A DNA stretch of 12,474 nucleotides from Thermoplasmata archaeon (GCA_027314845.1 DAHVAA010000029.1:1-12474); one strand, 5' to 3'; numbered from the stretch's first letter, positions 1-6,976 are shown. Numbers and translations are program-made. Notes: generated by a model from the letters alone, not told the origin.

Positions 1-1
1 G

Positions 2-448
2 TCGGGAACGCCGGCGACGTTCACGGTCACCTTCACGGAGACCGGGGCGAGCGGCGCGTGGTCGGTGAGCTTCAACGGGGTCACGCAGAGCACCAGCGGT
101 ACGAGCCTCTCGTTCACGAGCCCGAACGGGACGTACACGTACTCGGTGGTCGTGGCGCCGAGCGGCCAGGCGGCGAGTCCGGCGGGCGGTCAGGTGTCGG
201 TGAACGGGGCGGGAACCAGTGTGCCGCTCACCTTCGCGACCTCGACGGTCACGCAGTACAGCAACAGCACGTCGGTGCCGACCTGGGCGTATGCGGTGAT
301 CGGGGTGTTCGTCCTGCTGACGATCGTCTTCCTGGTGACCACGCTGATGGCGCGGCGGCGCCCTCCGAGCCCGCCCAGCCCCCAGACGTGGACCCCGGGT
401 GGCGAAACGAAGGCCGGCGAGGGACCCTCGCAGCCGCCGGCGACCTAG
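2..448 (+). CDS. C-terminal part of a membrane-anchored surface protein with 'FTETG...NGT' repeat (partial)
   Basis: The reading frame is open from the left edge, so the N-terminus lies outside the window; the stop is TAG at 446-448. About 148 residues are visible. They begin with a beta-rich Ser/Thr/Gly segment of the form FTVTFTETG-x-SGAWSVSFNGV followed by SPNGTYTYSV. This resembles a repeat I know from large secreted proteins of Thermoplasmatota and Sulfolobales, including thermopsin-like proteins. Next come a Ser/Thr-rich stalk, one hydrophobic helix (AYAVIGVFVLLTIVFLVTTL, encoded at about 286-345), a basic MARRR stop-transfer patch and a short Pro-rich tail. This predicts a protein outside the cell held by a C-terminal helix, with the tail in the cytoplasm. 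The S53 protease at 4592-6973 ends with the same helix-basic-Pro-rich arrangement. Nothing visible shows an enzymatic activity; the missing N-terminal part could be a protease, a binding protein or an S-layer-like protein. Confidence 0.75.
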   Translation, partial: SGTPATFTVTFTETGASGAWSVSFNGVTQSTSGTSLSFTSPNGTYTYSVVVAPSGQAASPAGGQVSVNGAGTSVPLTFATSTVTQYSNSTSVPTWAYAVIGVFVLLTIVFLVTTLMARRRPPSPPSPQTWTPGGETKAGEGPSQPPAT

Positions 449-498
449 ATCGCTAGGTGTGTACCGGGACCAACCCTTTCCTTCCCTTTCTTTATTCT
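443..498 (+). terminator. Hairpin plus pyrimidine-rich tract ending the surface-protein gene
   Basis: A perfect 6-bp inverted repeat, ACCTAG-ATCG-CTAGGT (443-458), overlaps the stop codon. About 15 nt later comes a pyrimidine-rich run with several T clusters (473-497, ending CTTTATTCT). Archaeal termination depends mainly on T-rich tracts in the non-template strand, so this run is the likely termination signal for the plus-strand gene. The hairpin may be incidental. I see no comparable T tract on the minus strand for the convergent pth2 cluster. Confidence 0.45.
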
Positions 499-659
499 AA
501 GAGAAGGCCCAACACACAGCGTCGGTCCCGAGCTCGAGGACTGAGGAGTTGTCGGAAGCGAGACGCCGCCACGACCCCGGGCCTTGAGCTCTTGGCCGCG
601 AGATAACTCTCGGTTGGTGGGCGGGGGAGGCCGGGGCGAGGTGTCGAAGCGCGCGGCTC
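449..659. other. Convergent intergenic region with inverted repeats, no gene recognised
   Basis: This 211-nt gap lies between two genes that converge on it. Apart from the pyrimidine tract it holds a 7-bp inverted repeat CGGGACC (465-471) / GGTCCCG (524-530) enclosing 52 nt, a small hairpin CGAGA-TAAC-TCTCG (599-612), and a G-rich stretch at 617-642. I searched by eye for a tRNA T-arm, for SRP and RNase P RNA signatures and for C/D boxes and found none that hold up. A small RNA cannot be excluded, but nothing supports calling one. Confidence 0.4.
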
Positions 660-1040
660 TCAGAGCAGGGGGAGGTCCCCCGTCACGGCGTCGATCCTAT
701 CCGCCCGGGCTGGGCCGAGCCCAAGGCAGGTACGCGTCCCCGGGGGTACTTCTGTGAACCCGGCATCCTCGACCCAGACGGTAGGGATACGGTGGGCGCG
801 CGCTTCTCGTTCGAGCGCCTCGAGTTCGGGCAAAGTGGGAACGGTCAGGGCGATCTTCTTCTGACCCTCTCGCAGCCACTCAGACAGCCCTTCGCTTCGA
901 TGCGCCTGAGCTTGTTGGAAGAGAAGGACCGCCGCGTGAGCCGCTTGAACGGCAGCCTTCCCCGCAGTAAGGCGGAGCTCCCCGCGCATGACAAGCACCA
1001 TCTTGTAGCCGCCCCCACCGTCAACCTTCCTACCCCGCAT
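660..1040 (-). CDS. pth2: Peptidyl-tRNA hydrolase, Pth2 family
   Basis: Pth2 cleaves the ester bond of peptidyl-tRNAs that drop off the ribosome, recycling tRNA in the cytoplasm; it is the archaeal/eukaryotic type, unrelated in fold to bacterial Pth. The 126-residue product covers the whole family: N-terminal KMVLVMRGEL strand, the TAGKAAVQAAHAA helix with an invariant Lys and His seven residues apart (K28, H35), GQKKIAL in the middle, and the C-terminal VEDAGFTEVPPGTRTCLGLGPA...VTGDLPLL block with D92. I chose ATG at 1040 because GGGAGG stands 6 nt before it and the length then matches the family. An ATG at 1001 is possible but would leave no N-terminal residue before the first strand; the longer frame from 1106 has no support. 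The start lies inside the upstream membrane-protein gene (11-nt overlap with its TAG at 1030-1032), pointing to translational coupling in the SRP54 cluster. Confidence 0.95.
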   Translation of the reverse strand: MRGRKVDGGGGYKMVLVMRGELRLTAGKAAVQAAHAAVLLFQQAQAHRSEGLSEWLREGQKKIALTVPTLPELEALEREARAHRIPTVWVEDAGFTEVPPGTRTCLGLGPARADRIDAVTGDLPLL

Positions 1041-1581
1041 ACTCTGCCTCCCTACCTGCACGAAGCTCCGCGCTCTCCCGATCGATCTCCGAAAGGCGCG
1101 CCTCAAGACGTTCCCGCTCGGAAGCAGTCGCCCGCTGCGCTCGGAGCGTGTGCTGGATCCGGCGAGCCTCCCGACCGAGCTCGTCCAACTGCCGGGTCAG
1201 CTCGAGCGCGTCCTCCTCTCCATGGGCCACCGGTGGAGGGGAGGCCCCGACCGGGGGTTCCCGGGAGAACCCCCCCCGTACGAGCGCCGCCCCCAGTCCC
1301 ACCACGGCGATACCGGCAAGCGAGATCTCAAGCAGGGGGTCCGTCCACGAGGCCTGGAATCCGCCCGGGCTCGACGCCAGCAGGAGATAGCCGACCAGGA
1401 CCGTGAGGGCGACGCTGAGGACGAAAGAGAGCGTCACGAGCTCCACAAGACGGCGGAGCCCCGCGGTCCCTCGGACCCGCCACTCCGGGAAGACGGCTTT
1501 GGTGAGGCCGTAGCCGGGAAGGAAGAAGACCAGGGCCACCCCGGCTCCGGTTTCCAGGATGGCGATCGCTGGCATCGGCAC
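1030..1581 (-). CDS. Small membrane protein, DUF1616-like N-terminus with C-terminal coiled coil
   Basis: The product is about 183 residues, starting at GTG 1581 (an ATG at 1575 would remove two residues; neither has a clear ribosome binding site). Three hydrophobic segments are visible, at about residues 5-25, 48-70 and 83-101. The first contains FFLPGYGLTKAVFP, which resembles the LPGYALTRALFP signature I associate with archaeal DUF1616 membrane proteins; only the first part of such a domain is present here. After a Pro-rich linker (about 108-119), residues 122-181 are highly charged with heptad-like leucines (ELTRQLDELGREARRIQ, then RERLEARLSEIDRE), a likely cytoplasmic coiled coil. It starts 12 nt after the SRP54 stop and overlaps pth2, so it is co-transcribed with both. 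The function is unknown. Its position suggests a link to membrane insertion or translation, but that is inference; it could equally be an envelope protein riding in the same operon. Confidence 0.75.
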   Translation of the reverse strand: MPMPAIAILETGAGVALVFFLPGYGLTKAVFPEWRVRGTAGLRRLVELVTLSFVLSVALTVLVGYLLLASSPGGFQASWTDPLLEISLAGIAVVGLGAALVRGGFSREPPVGASPPPVAHGEEDALELTRQLDELGREARRIQHTLRAQRATASERERLEARLSEIDRESAELRAGREAEYAG

Positions 1582-1593
1582 CAGGTAGGGTCA

Positions 1594-2934
1594 TCACTCC
1601 GCGGGCGCTTCGCCGGTCCCGAACTGCTTCTCAAGCTGCCGCCGCAGGCGCCGGTTCGAGACGAGCCCGTGCGCGGCCTTCTTGGTGGTCTCGTACTGCT
1701 TCAGTAGCGCCCGGACCTCCTGCGGCTTCTGGCCGCTCCCGCGGGCGATCCGGTGGATCCGCTCGGCCTTCAAGAGGTGCGGGTTGTCGAGCTCCTCACC
1801 CGTCATCGAATCGAGGATCGTCCGGAAGCGCTTGAGGCGGGTCTGCGTCGCATCGAGCGTCTGCTCATCGACCTTCGCCGCGCCGAATCCGGGGAACATC
1901 GAAACGAGCTTGGAGAACGGGCCCATCTGGCCCAGCGAGTCGAGCTGGGTCCGCATGTCCCGCAGGCTGAACCGTCCCGCCATGAGGTTCTTGGCCGCGG
2001 CTTCCGCCGCTTGCTTGTCGGAGAGCTCTTCGAACCGCTCGAGGAGCGTCTGGATATCGCCCATGCCGAGCAGCCGGGAGACGAACCGGGTGGGCTCGAA
2101 ATGTTCGAACTCGTCGAGGTGCTCGCCGGTTCCGATGAACAGAATCGGCGCGCCGCTGACCGCGACGGCAGACAGCGCGCCCCCTCCCTTCGCCGAACCA
2201 TCGAGCTTCGTGAGGACGACGCCGGTGAGCCCCACCGCGTGATGGAAGGCTTCGGCGCTGCGGCCGGCGGATTGCCCCATGGCCGCGTCGAGAACGAGCA
2301 GGACCTCCTCCGGCTCTAGCGCGGTGCGAACGCGCTTCAACTCTGCGATCAGGTCGGGGTCGATGCCGCTGCGGCCGGCCGTATCGACGATCACGGCCAA
2401 ATGGGGCGGGAACCGGGCGAGCGCCTCCGCCACGATGACCTCGGCCCGGGACTCCGAGCGGTTCGCGTAGAAGTCGCAACCGACCTTTTTCGATAGCTGT
2501 TCCAGTTGGTCGATAGCGGCCGGACGATGCACATCGGCCGCGACGAGTCCCACTCGTACGCCGCGCTTCTGGAAGTATCGGGCCAGCTTCCCGGCGGTCG
2601 TGGTCTTTCCCTGACCGAACAGGCCCGCGAGCAGGATCCGCTTCGGCTTGACGTCGAACGGGCGGTCCTTGCCGAGGATCCCGCGGATCTCCTCGTAGAT
2701 GATCCGCACCAGGAAGTCACGAAGGCTCGCGCCCGCCGGGGGCTTTTCCTCCGTGGCTCGCCGCCGAACCCGTTTCGTGAGGTCGAGCGTCAGCTGGACG
2801 TTCACGTCCGCCTGAAGGAGAGCCCGCTGGATGTCCCGGACAACCTCGGAGAGCAGGGCCTCGTCGACGACCGAGCCGCGGGCGATCTTTTGGAGCACTC
2901 CCCGCAGGGATTTTCCCAGGGAATCGAGGACCAT
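1594..2934 (-). CDS. srp54: Signal recognition particle 54 kDa protein (SRP54/Ffh)
   Basis: SRP54 is the GTPase of the signal recognition particle. It binds signal peptides as they leave the ribosome and, with SRP RNA and the receptor FtsY, delivers the complex to the Sec channel. At 446 residues it has the usual length and order. The N domain is about 1-88 (ALLQADVNVQL). The G domain is about 95-295, with P-loop GLFGQGKTTT (104-113), DVHRPAAIDQL (134-144), DTAGR (184-188) and TKLDG (242-246) followed by SAKGGGALS. The LGMGDI linker (289-294) leads to the M domain, with RFSLRDM and GSGQKPQEVRALLKQ (399-413), the RNA-binding region. The start is ATG 2934; upstream there is only a weak AGGT. 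It is the first gene of a minus-strand cluster with the small membrane protein (12-nt gap) and pth2. No key residue is missing. Confidence 0.97.
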   Translation of the reverse strand: MVLDSLGKSLRGVLQKIARGSVVDEALLSEVVRDIQRALLQADVNVQLTLDLTKRVRRRATEEKPPAGASLRDFLVRIIYEEIRGILGKDRPFDVKPKRILLAGLFGQGKTTTAGKLARYFQKRGVRVGLVAADVHRPAAIDQLEQLSKKVGCDFYANRSESRAEVIVAEALARFPPHLAVIVDTAGRSGIDPDLIAELKRVRTALEPEEVLLVLDAAMGQSAGRSAEAFHHAVGLTGVVLTKLDGSAKGGGALSAVAVSGAPILFIGTGEHLDEFEHFEPTRFVSRLLGMGDIQTLLERFEELSDKQAAEAAAKNLMAGRFSLRDMRTQLDSLGQMGPFSKLVSMFPGFGAAKVDEQTLDATQTRLKRFRTILDSMTGEELDNPHLLKAERIHRIARGSGQKPQEVRALLKQYETTKKAAHGLVSNRRLRRQLEKQFGTGEAPAE

Positions 2935-2978
2935 GGGACCTACGGGCCCGACGAGCCCGCCGGACCCAGAACTCCGGC

Positions 2979-2986
2979 GCTATAAG
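2979..2986 (-). promoter_or_regulatory. Putative TATA box (box A) for the SRP54 cluster
   Basis: On the minus strand the sequence reads CTTATAGC, a good match to the archaeal box A (CTTATA core at 2986-2981). Its centre lies about 49 nt before the SRP54 ATG, predicting transcription start near 2957 and a short leader of about 22 nt. It is the only AT-rich word in a GC-rich intergenic stretch. On the plus strand TATAAG could in principle serve the divergent gltD-like gene, but a closer box exists for that gene. Confidence 0.5.
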
Positions 2987-3046
2987 TCGAAGCCTCTCGT
3001 ACCGGTGCCGCCGAGACGGCACGGCGTCCTTCGGCCCGCGCAACCG

Positions 3047-3052
3047 TATTAT
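3047..3052 (+). promoter_or_regulatory. Putative TATA box for the GltD-like gene
   Basis: TATTAT sits in otherwise GC-rich DNA with its centre about 30 nt before ATG 3080. With the usual box-to-start distance of about 26 nt, transcription would begin within a few bases of the ATG, giving a leaderless or nearly leaderless mRNA. No Shine-Dalgarno sequence precedes the ATG, which agrees with this. Confidence 0.5.
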
Positions 3053-3079
3053 CGAACCGGGGGCCTGAAACGGTCCAGC

Positions 3080-4534
3080 ATGGCGGACGTGAGTCCGGCG
3101 GCGAAACCCACTCCTCCGAAGCTCAATCCGGTCCGCGTACCGGTTCCCGAGGAGCCGGTGGCTGCCCGGACGGGTGACTTCCGCGAGATCGTTCATTCGT
3201 ACACTCGCGAAGAGGCGGTGCTCGAAGCACGTCGCTGCATCCAGTGTCGTCGTCCGTGGTGCGTCGAGGCCTGCCCCATCACCCAGGACTGCCGGGAGTA
3301 TCTCCGATTGATCGCGGCCGACGACTTCGACGGGGCGGCGCGAGTGACCCTGCGCGACAATCCTCTCGCCACCTGTCTTTGCAAGGTCTGCTATCACTAC
3401 TGCGAGGACGCCTGCGTGGTGAAGAAGAAGGGGGTCCCTATCGCCATCCGCCAGCTCAAGAGGGCCGCCCTCGACTTCGGTCGCAGTGACCTCGTCTACG
3501 TCCCGTCCCGACCGAGGGGGCAACGGGTCGCGGTCGTGGGGGCCGGCCCGGCGGGGCTGATGGCCGCGTGGGACCTCTCGGTTCGCGGTTACTCGGTCAC
3601 GGTCTTTGAGCAGGAGAAACGGCTCGGTGGACTCATGCAGACGATCCCGGCGTATCGGATGACGGACCGGGCTGTGGAGACCGACCGCGCGCGGTTCCGA
3701 GACCTCGACGTCAAGTTCGTGGACGGGACGAGGGTCGGTCGGGAGATCCCGGTGTCGCGCTTGCTCGAGGAGGGCTACGCCGCCGTGCTGCTCGCCCTAG
3801 GAACCCCGCTCCATCGGACCTTGGGCGTCCCGGGCGAAGCGCTCTCCGGCGTGATCCCGGCGCTCGACTTCCTTAAACGCATCAACGCCGGCGAGAAGGT
3901 CGCCCTCGGACGTGACGTGGTGGTCGTGGGAGGGGGCGACGTCGCGATGGACTCGGTCCGCAGCGCCCGCCGCTACGTCGAAGGTGGTCACCTCACCCTC
4001 GTATATCGACGAGGGCGCGAAGAGATGCCGGCCGACCCCGAGGAGGTCCACGGTGCCGAGGAAGAAGGGGTCCGGTTCCTCTTCCTCCGCGACCCGGTCC
4101 GAGTGGCCGGTTCCGAACACGTGGAAGGGCTCGTGGTGGAGTCGATCGAGCTCGGTCCCCCCGGTCCGGACGGACGGCGTCGCCCCGTCCCCGTTCCCGG
4201 CTCGGAGGTGACGATCCCCTGCGATACGGTGATCGCGGCCGTCGGTCAGCAAGCCGACCTCGAAGGGCTCGACCCGATGCTCGAGCTCCGGCTGAACCCG
4301 CGAGGGTGGCCAGAGGGGAAGGGCCCGGGCTTCGCGACCGGGGTTCCGGGCGTCTTCGCCACCGGAGGCCGGTCGGTGGTCTATGCGATGGGGGCCGCGA
4401 TGGAGGCGGTCGAAGCGATCGACCGGTATCTATCGGGCAAGCGGGGGGACCCTCCGTCACCGCGACCCGATTCGCTCGGTGGGGGATCCGCGTTCCACCT
4501 GCCTCCGGGATACACGGCGCCGATCCGGGTGTAG
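3080..4534 (+). CDS. GltD-like NAD(P)H-dependent FAD/Fe-S oxidoreductase (glutamate synthase small-subunit family)
   Basis: The family moves electrons from NAD(P)H through FAD to iron-sulfur clusters or a partner. Members include the glutamate synthase small subunit, NfnB and dihydropyrimidine dehydrogenase. The 484-residue protein has an N-terminal Fe-S region, CIQCRRPWCVEACP (C53, C56, C61, C65), then TCLCKVCYHYCEDAC (C99, C101, C104, C108, C112). The FAD dinucleotide motif VVGAGPAGL (152-160) is followed by E177 and RLGGL. The pyridine-nucleotide motif is VVVGGGDVAMDS (281-292), followed by VYRRGREEMPA (308-318). Near the end, the usual ATGD-x(3,5)-SVV block reads ATGGRSVV: the Asp that normally contacts the flavin ribityl chain is absent and the loop is shorter. 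ATG 3080 is chosen because a TATA-like box lies 30 nt upstream; the frame stays open to 2831 but would run antisense into SRP54. No large glutamate synthase subunit is nearby, so glutamate synthase activity is not assured; an NfnB-like or other electron-transfer role is possible. Confidence 0.85.
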   Translation: MADVSPAAKPTPPKLNPVRVPVPEEPVAARTGDFREIVHSYTREEAVLEARRCIQCRRPWCVEACPITQDCREYLRLIAADDFDGAARVTLRDNPLATCLCKVCYHYCEDACVVKKKGVPIAIRQLKRAALDFGRSDLVYVPSRPRGQRVAVVGAGPAGLMAAWDLSVRGYSVTVFEQEKRLGGLMQTIPAYRMTDRAVETDRARFRDLDVKFVDGTRVGREIPVSRLLEEGYAAVLLALGTPLHRTLGVPGEALSGVIPALDFLKRINAGEKVALGRDVVVVGGGDVAMDSVRSARRYVEGGHLTLVYRRGREEMPADPEEVHGAEEEGVRFLFLRDPVRVAGSEHVEGLVVESIELGPPGPDGRRRPVPVPGSEVTIPCDTVIAAVGQQADLEGLDPMLELRLNPRGWPEGKGPGFATGVPGVFATGGRSVVYAMGAAMEAVEAIDRYLSGKRGDPPSPRPDSLGGGSAFHLPPGYTAPIRV

Positions 4535-4555
4535 TTCGGGGCGTTCCGGACTGGG

Positions 4556-4567
4556 CATAGCTATTTG
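4556..4567 (+). promoter_or_regulatory. Putative promoter (AT-rich box A) for the S53 protease gene
   Basis: CATAGCTATTTG is the only AT-rich word in the 57-nt gap after the GltD-like gene. Its centre (about 4563) is about 29 nt before GTG 4592, the spacing expected for a leaderless transcript. The match to CTTATA is imperfect, so this is tentative, but it helps choose GTG 4592 over the upstream TTG 4565, which would lie inside the box. Confidence 0.35.
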
Positions 4568-4591
4568 TCGGGCCGAACCCCCTCTTCCACC

Positions 4592-6973
4592 GTGACACGG
4601 GGATTCCGTCGTCGCCCCAGTCGTTGGCTCGCCGGCGCCGTGCTCGTGCTGGCGGCCATCCTCCTCACGGTTCCGTTTGGCGGGGTGGGAGCCGCGACTG
4701 CGTCACCCTCGAGCGGGTCCGCCACCGGATCTGTCGTCCCGGTGGTCGTCGCACCGCCCCCCTCGGGCTTTGGGGCACGGGCGGGATATTCCCCGGACTA
4801 TGCGCTCGAGGTCTCGGGCGCGAGCCCGTCCCACGGAGCTCGGGAAGTCGTCGTCACATTCCAAGCCCAGAGCCCTGGGCTGTTCGCGCCTCCGTCGCCG
4901 GGCTCAAAGCCCCTCACGATGTCGGCGCTCGCCGATCGGTTCGGGCTGACGCCATCGGAGTACCTCGCGGCCGAGCGGTACTTCACCTCCCGAGGACTCT
5001 TCATCGTCCATGCCTGGCCCGACCGTCTCTCCCTGAGCATCGAGGGGTCGGTCTCTGCGATCGATGCGGCGTTTGGCACGGCGCTCTACTCCGGTTCCTA
5101 CGGCGGTCGGTCGGTCACGTATCCGGCCGTCTCCCCTACTCTCCCATCGGTCCTCGAGTCGAAGGTAGAAAGCATCGTGGGCCTCTCCGCGGGCTTCGAC
5201 TCCTTCGCCTTGCCGGGGGGCCTCTCGGGCGCGGCCCTGCCCTCGGTCAGTCCCACGGTGGGGGATTCGAACCTCGTGACCCCCGCGATCGCCCGCGATA
5301 TCTACGACCTTTCGGCACTCTACAACCTGACGGGCTCCTCCAAATTCGCCACCGGTGAGGGGATCGCGCTCGTGCTTTGGGGACCGGGATATGCCCCGTC
5401 GGACATCTCCTCGTTCTTCCAGCAGGACTATCCGTCCGGGTTTCCCACGACAGCCGTAGTCCCGAAGCCGGTCGACGGCGCACCCCTTCCCTCTCCCTCC
5501 GCGGTGAACGACCCCTGCGGGGCGTCCCAGGAGTTGACCCTCGACCTCGAGTGGTCGGGGTCGATGGCGCCGGGCTCCGCCCTCTACGCCGTCTATGCGC
5601 CCGAAAGCGCCTACCCGACCTGTTCTCCGTCCGCCACGTCCATGTCGGACGCGCTTCACACCGCGCTCACCCTGCCCGTCGCCGCGATCTCGATGTCCTT
5701 CGGAGCCCCGGAATCGCAGGACGGCTCCCTGCGCGCCGCCTGGGACACGTACTTCGCCGAAGCGATCCAGCTGGGGATCACGCCCCTCGCCGCAACCGGG
5801 GACCTCGGTGGGGACGCGCTTTCCGGCTGCCGCGGGGGGCCCTCGCCCCAGTACCCGGCGACCTCGCCCGACGTGCTCGCGGTCGGGGGTACCTCCGTCG
5901 CGCTCCAGCGGAACGTCTTCGGACAGATCCAGGGGTCCAGCGAGAGCGCGTGGAACGGCAGCGGCGGAGGGGTCTCGAGCCAGTTCGCCCCACCGACGTG
6001 GCAGGCAGGGCTCGGGTATTCCGGCCGTGCGGGCCCGGATGTGAGCGCGACCGCGGCGGAGAACTTCTTCTTCTACAAGGGTCAGCCAATGGTCGCCGCG
6101 GGGACGAGCTTCGCGACCCCGCTCTGGGCCGGCCTGTTCACCGAAATGGACGCGCAGTACGGGGCCCCGCTCAGCTCGCTCGCCCCGCGCCTCTACTCGA
6201 TCGCCGAGGAGGAGACATCCGGTCGGATCGGACAAGGCTTGGCCGACATCACGTCCGGCTCCAACTGCCTCGGCCCGGCCGGAGTGGGATTCGACCTCGC
6301 GACCGGCTGGGGGTCGCCCCGGGCCCTGCTGCTCTACGCCGACCTCACGAAGACGTTCGTCAACCTCTCGATCTCCGTCTCGTCGAGCGTGATCGCCCCC
6401 GGCGGGAGCGTAACGATCCTGGCCCACCTCGCGAATCGGACCACCGGCGCGCCGATCCTCAACGTGCCGGTCCAGGTGACGTACGCCTCGACGTCCGACC
6501 TCGGTCCCTGCACGGGCACCTACACCACCGTGGCTCCACCGACCGACGCCTCGGGGAACGTTTCGGTCTCCGCGAACGTCCCCTGGTGCTTCCTCGGCGC
6601 ATCCACCACAGCGACGGTCGTCGTGCTGGCCGACGGCTACTACGGCACGAACTCCACGAACGTGCAAGTGAACGTTCTGGGCTGGATCCCGGCGCTCGGG
6701 GCGATCACCGAGTTCCCGTACAACATCGTGGGCTTTTTCGTGATCTTTGCCATCGCGTCGGCGGTGGGCTACGCGATCGGGCGTCCCCGCGCTCGTGCAC
6801 CGCCACCGGCGTTCCCTCCGGGCGGCGCGACCACTGGGCCGCCGACCACGGCGGCCGCCGGTCCGTCTCTAGCGGGGCCGGAGGCGGCGCCCGTTGCCAA
6901 CCCTATCGCGGGACCCCCGGTCGAGTCCCCGAAGTCGGCGCTTACCGGCGGTAGCGCATCCCAAAAGCCTTAA
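4592..6973 (+). CDS. Secreted, membrane-anchored S53 family serine protease (sedolisin/kumamolisin type)
   Basis: S53 enzymes are secreted serine-carboxyl endopeptidases, most active in acid, made with a self-cleaving N-terminal prodomain. With GTG 4592 as start the product is 793 residues (TTG 4565 would add nine). Order: RRRPSR plus hydrophobic core (about 4-34), a signal peptide; prodomain about 65-225, with AERYFTSRG and the SIEGSVSAIDAAFGT block; catalytic domain about 229-584. The acid pair lies in QELTLDLEW (E314, D318), the oxyanion Asp in ATGDLGG (D404), and the nucleophile in AAGTSFATP (S506). The calcium site is also complete: D552-I553, G564, G566, D568, before TGWGSP. An Ig-like beta region (about 586-696) follows, then one membrane helix (about 709-729), basic GRPRAR and a Pro/Ala-rich tail of about 60 residues. 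The protease is thus predicted to be active and tethered to the outer face of the membrane. Calcium use and acid optimum are family knowledge. It probably digests external protein; processing of surface proteins is an alternative. Confidence 0.92.
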   Translation: MTRGFRRRPSRWLAGAVLVLAAILLTVPFGGVGAATASPSSGSATGSVVPVVVAPPPSGFGARAGYSPDYALEVSGASPSHGAREVVVTFQAQSPGLFAPPSPGSKPLTMSALADRFGLTPSEYLAAERYFTSRGLFIVHAWPDRLSLSIEGSVSAIDAAFGTALYSGSYGGRSVTYPAVSPTLPSVLESKVESIVGLSAGFDSFALPGGLSGAALPSVSPTVGDSNLVTPAIARDIYDLSALYNLTGSSKFATGEGIALVLWGPGYAPSDISSFFQQDYPSGFPTTAVVPKPVDGAPLPSPSAVNDPCGASQELTLDLEWSGSMAPGSALYAVYAPESAYPTCSPSATSMSDALHTALTLPVAAISMSFGAPESQDGSLRAAWDTYFAEAIQLGITPLAATGDLGGDALSGCRGGPSPQYPATSPDVLAVGGTSVALQRNVFGQIQGSSESAWNGSGGGVSSQFAPPTWQAGLGYSGRAGPDVSATAAENFFFYKGQPMVAAGTSFATPLWAGLFTEMDAQYGAPLSSLAPRLYSIAEEETSGRIGQGLADITSGSNCLGPAGVGFDLATGWGSPRALLLYADLTKTFVNLSISVSSSVIAPGGSVTILAHLANRTTGAPILNVPVQVTYASTSDLGPCTGTYTTVAPPTDASGNVSVSANVPWCFLGASTTATVVVLADGYYGTNSTNVQVNVLGWIPALGAITEFPYNIVGFFVIFAIASAVGYAIGRPRARAPPPAFPPGGATTGPPTTAAAGPSLAGPEAAPVANPIAGPPVESPKSALTGGSASQKP

Positions 6974-6976
6974 TCC
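6969..6976 (+). promoter_or_regulatory. Putative TATA box for pheST, overlapping the protease stop codon
   Basis: CTTAATCC, preceded by the A-rich CCAAAAG, overlaps the TAA stop of the S53 gene (6971-6973). Its centre is about 25 nt before GTG 6996, predicting a leaderless pheS mRNA. No Shine-Dalgarno sequence is found before GTG 6996 (the bases are pyrimidine-rich), which supports leaderless initiation and a transcription unit separate from the protease. Confidence 0.45.

Noticed and set aside
615..645. Possible G-quadruplex in the G-rich stretch
   Set aside because: Only three runs of three or more G are present, so a standard three-tier quadruplex is not supported.
449..659. Possible tRNA, SRP RNA or C/D-box RNA in the largest gap
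   Set aside because: No GGTTCGAAT-type T-arm with a pairing acceptor stem, no SRP RNA core signature and no paired RTGATGA/CTGA boxes could be found by eye.
2831..3079. Upstream extension of the GltD-like gene to 2831
   Set aside because: It would overlap SRP54 antisense by about 100 nt, encode a non-conserved Arg/Pro-rich leader and run through the likely promoter; ATG 3080 fits the family and the TATA-like box.
4904..6667. 587-codon minus-strand frame opposite the S53 protease
   Set aside because: Low-complexity Arg/Gly/Val-rich translation with no family match, fully antisense to a protease with intact catalytic and calcium sites.
5377..6954. 525-codon plus-strand frame in another register within the protease gene
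   Set aside because: Arg/Pro/Gly-rich translation typical of an out-of-frame reading of GC-rich sequence; the protease frame continues uninterrupted through it.
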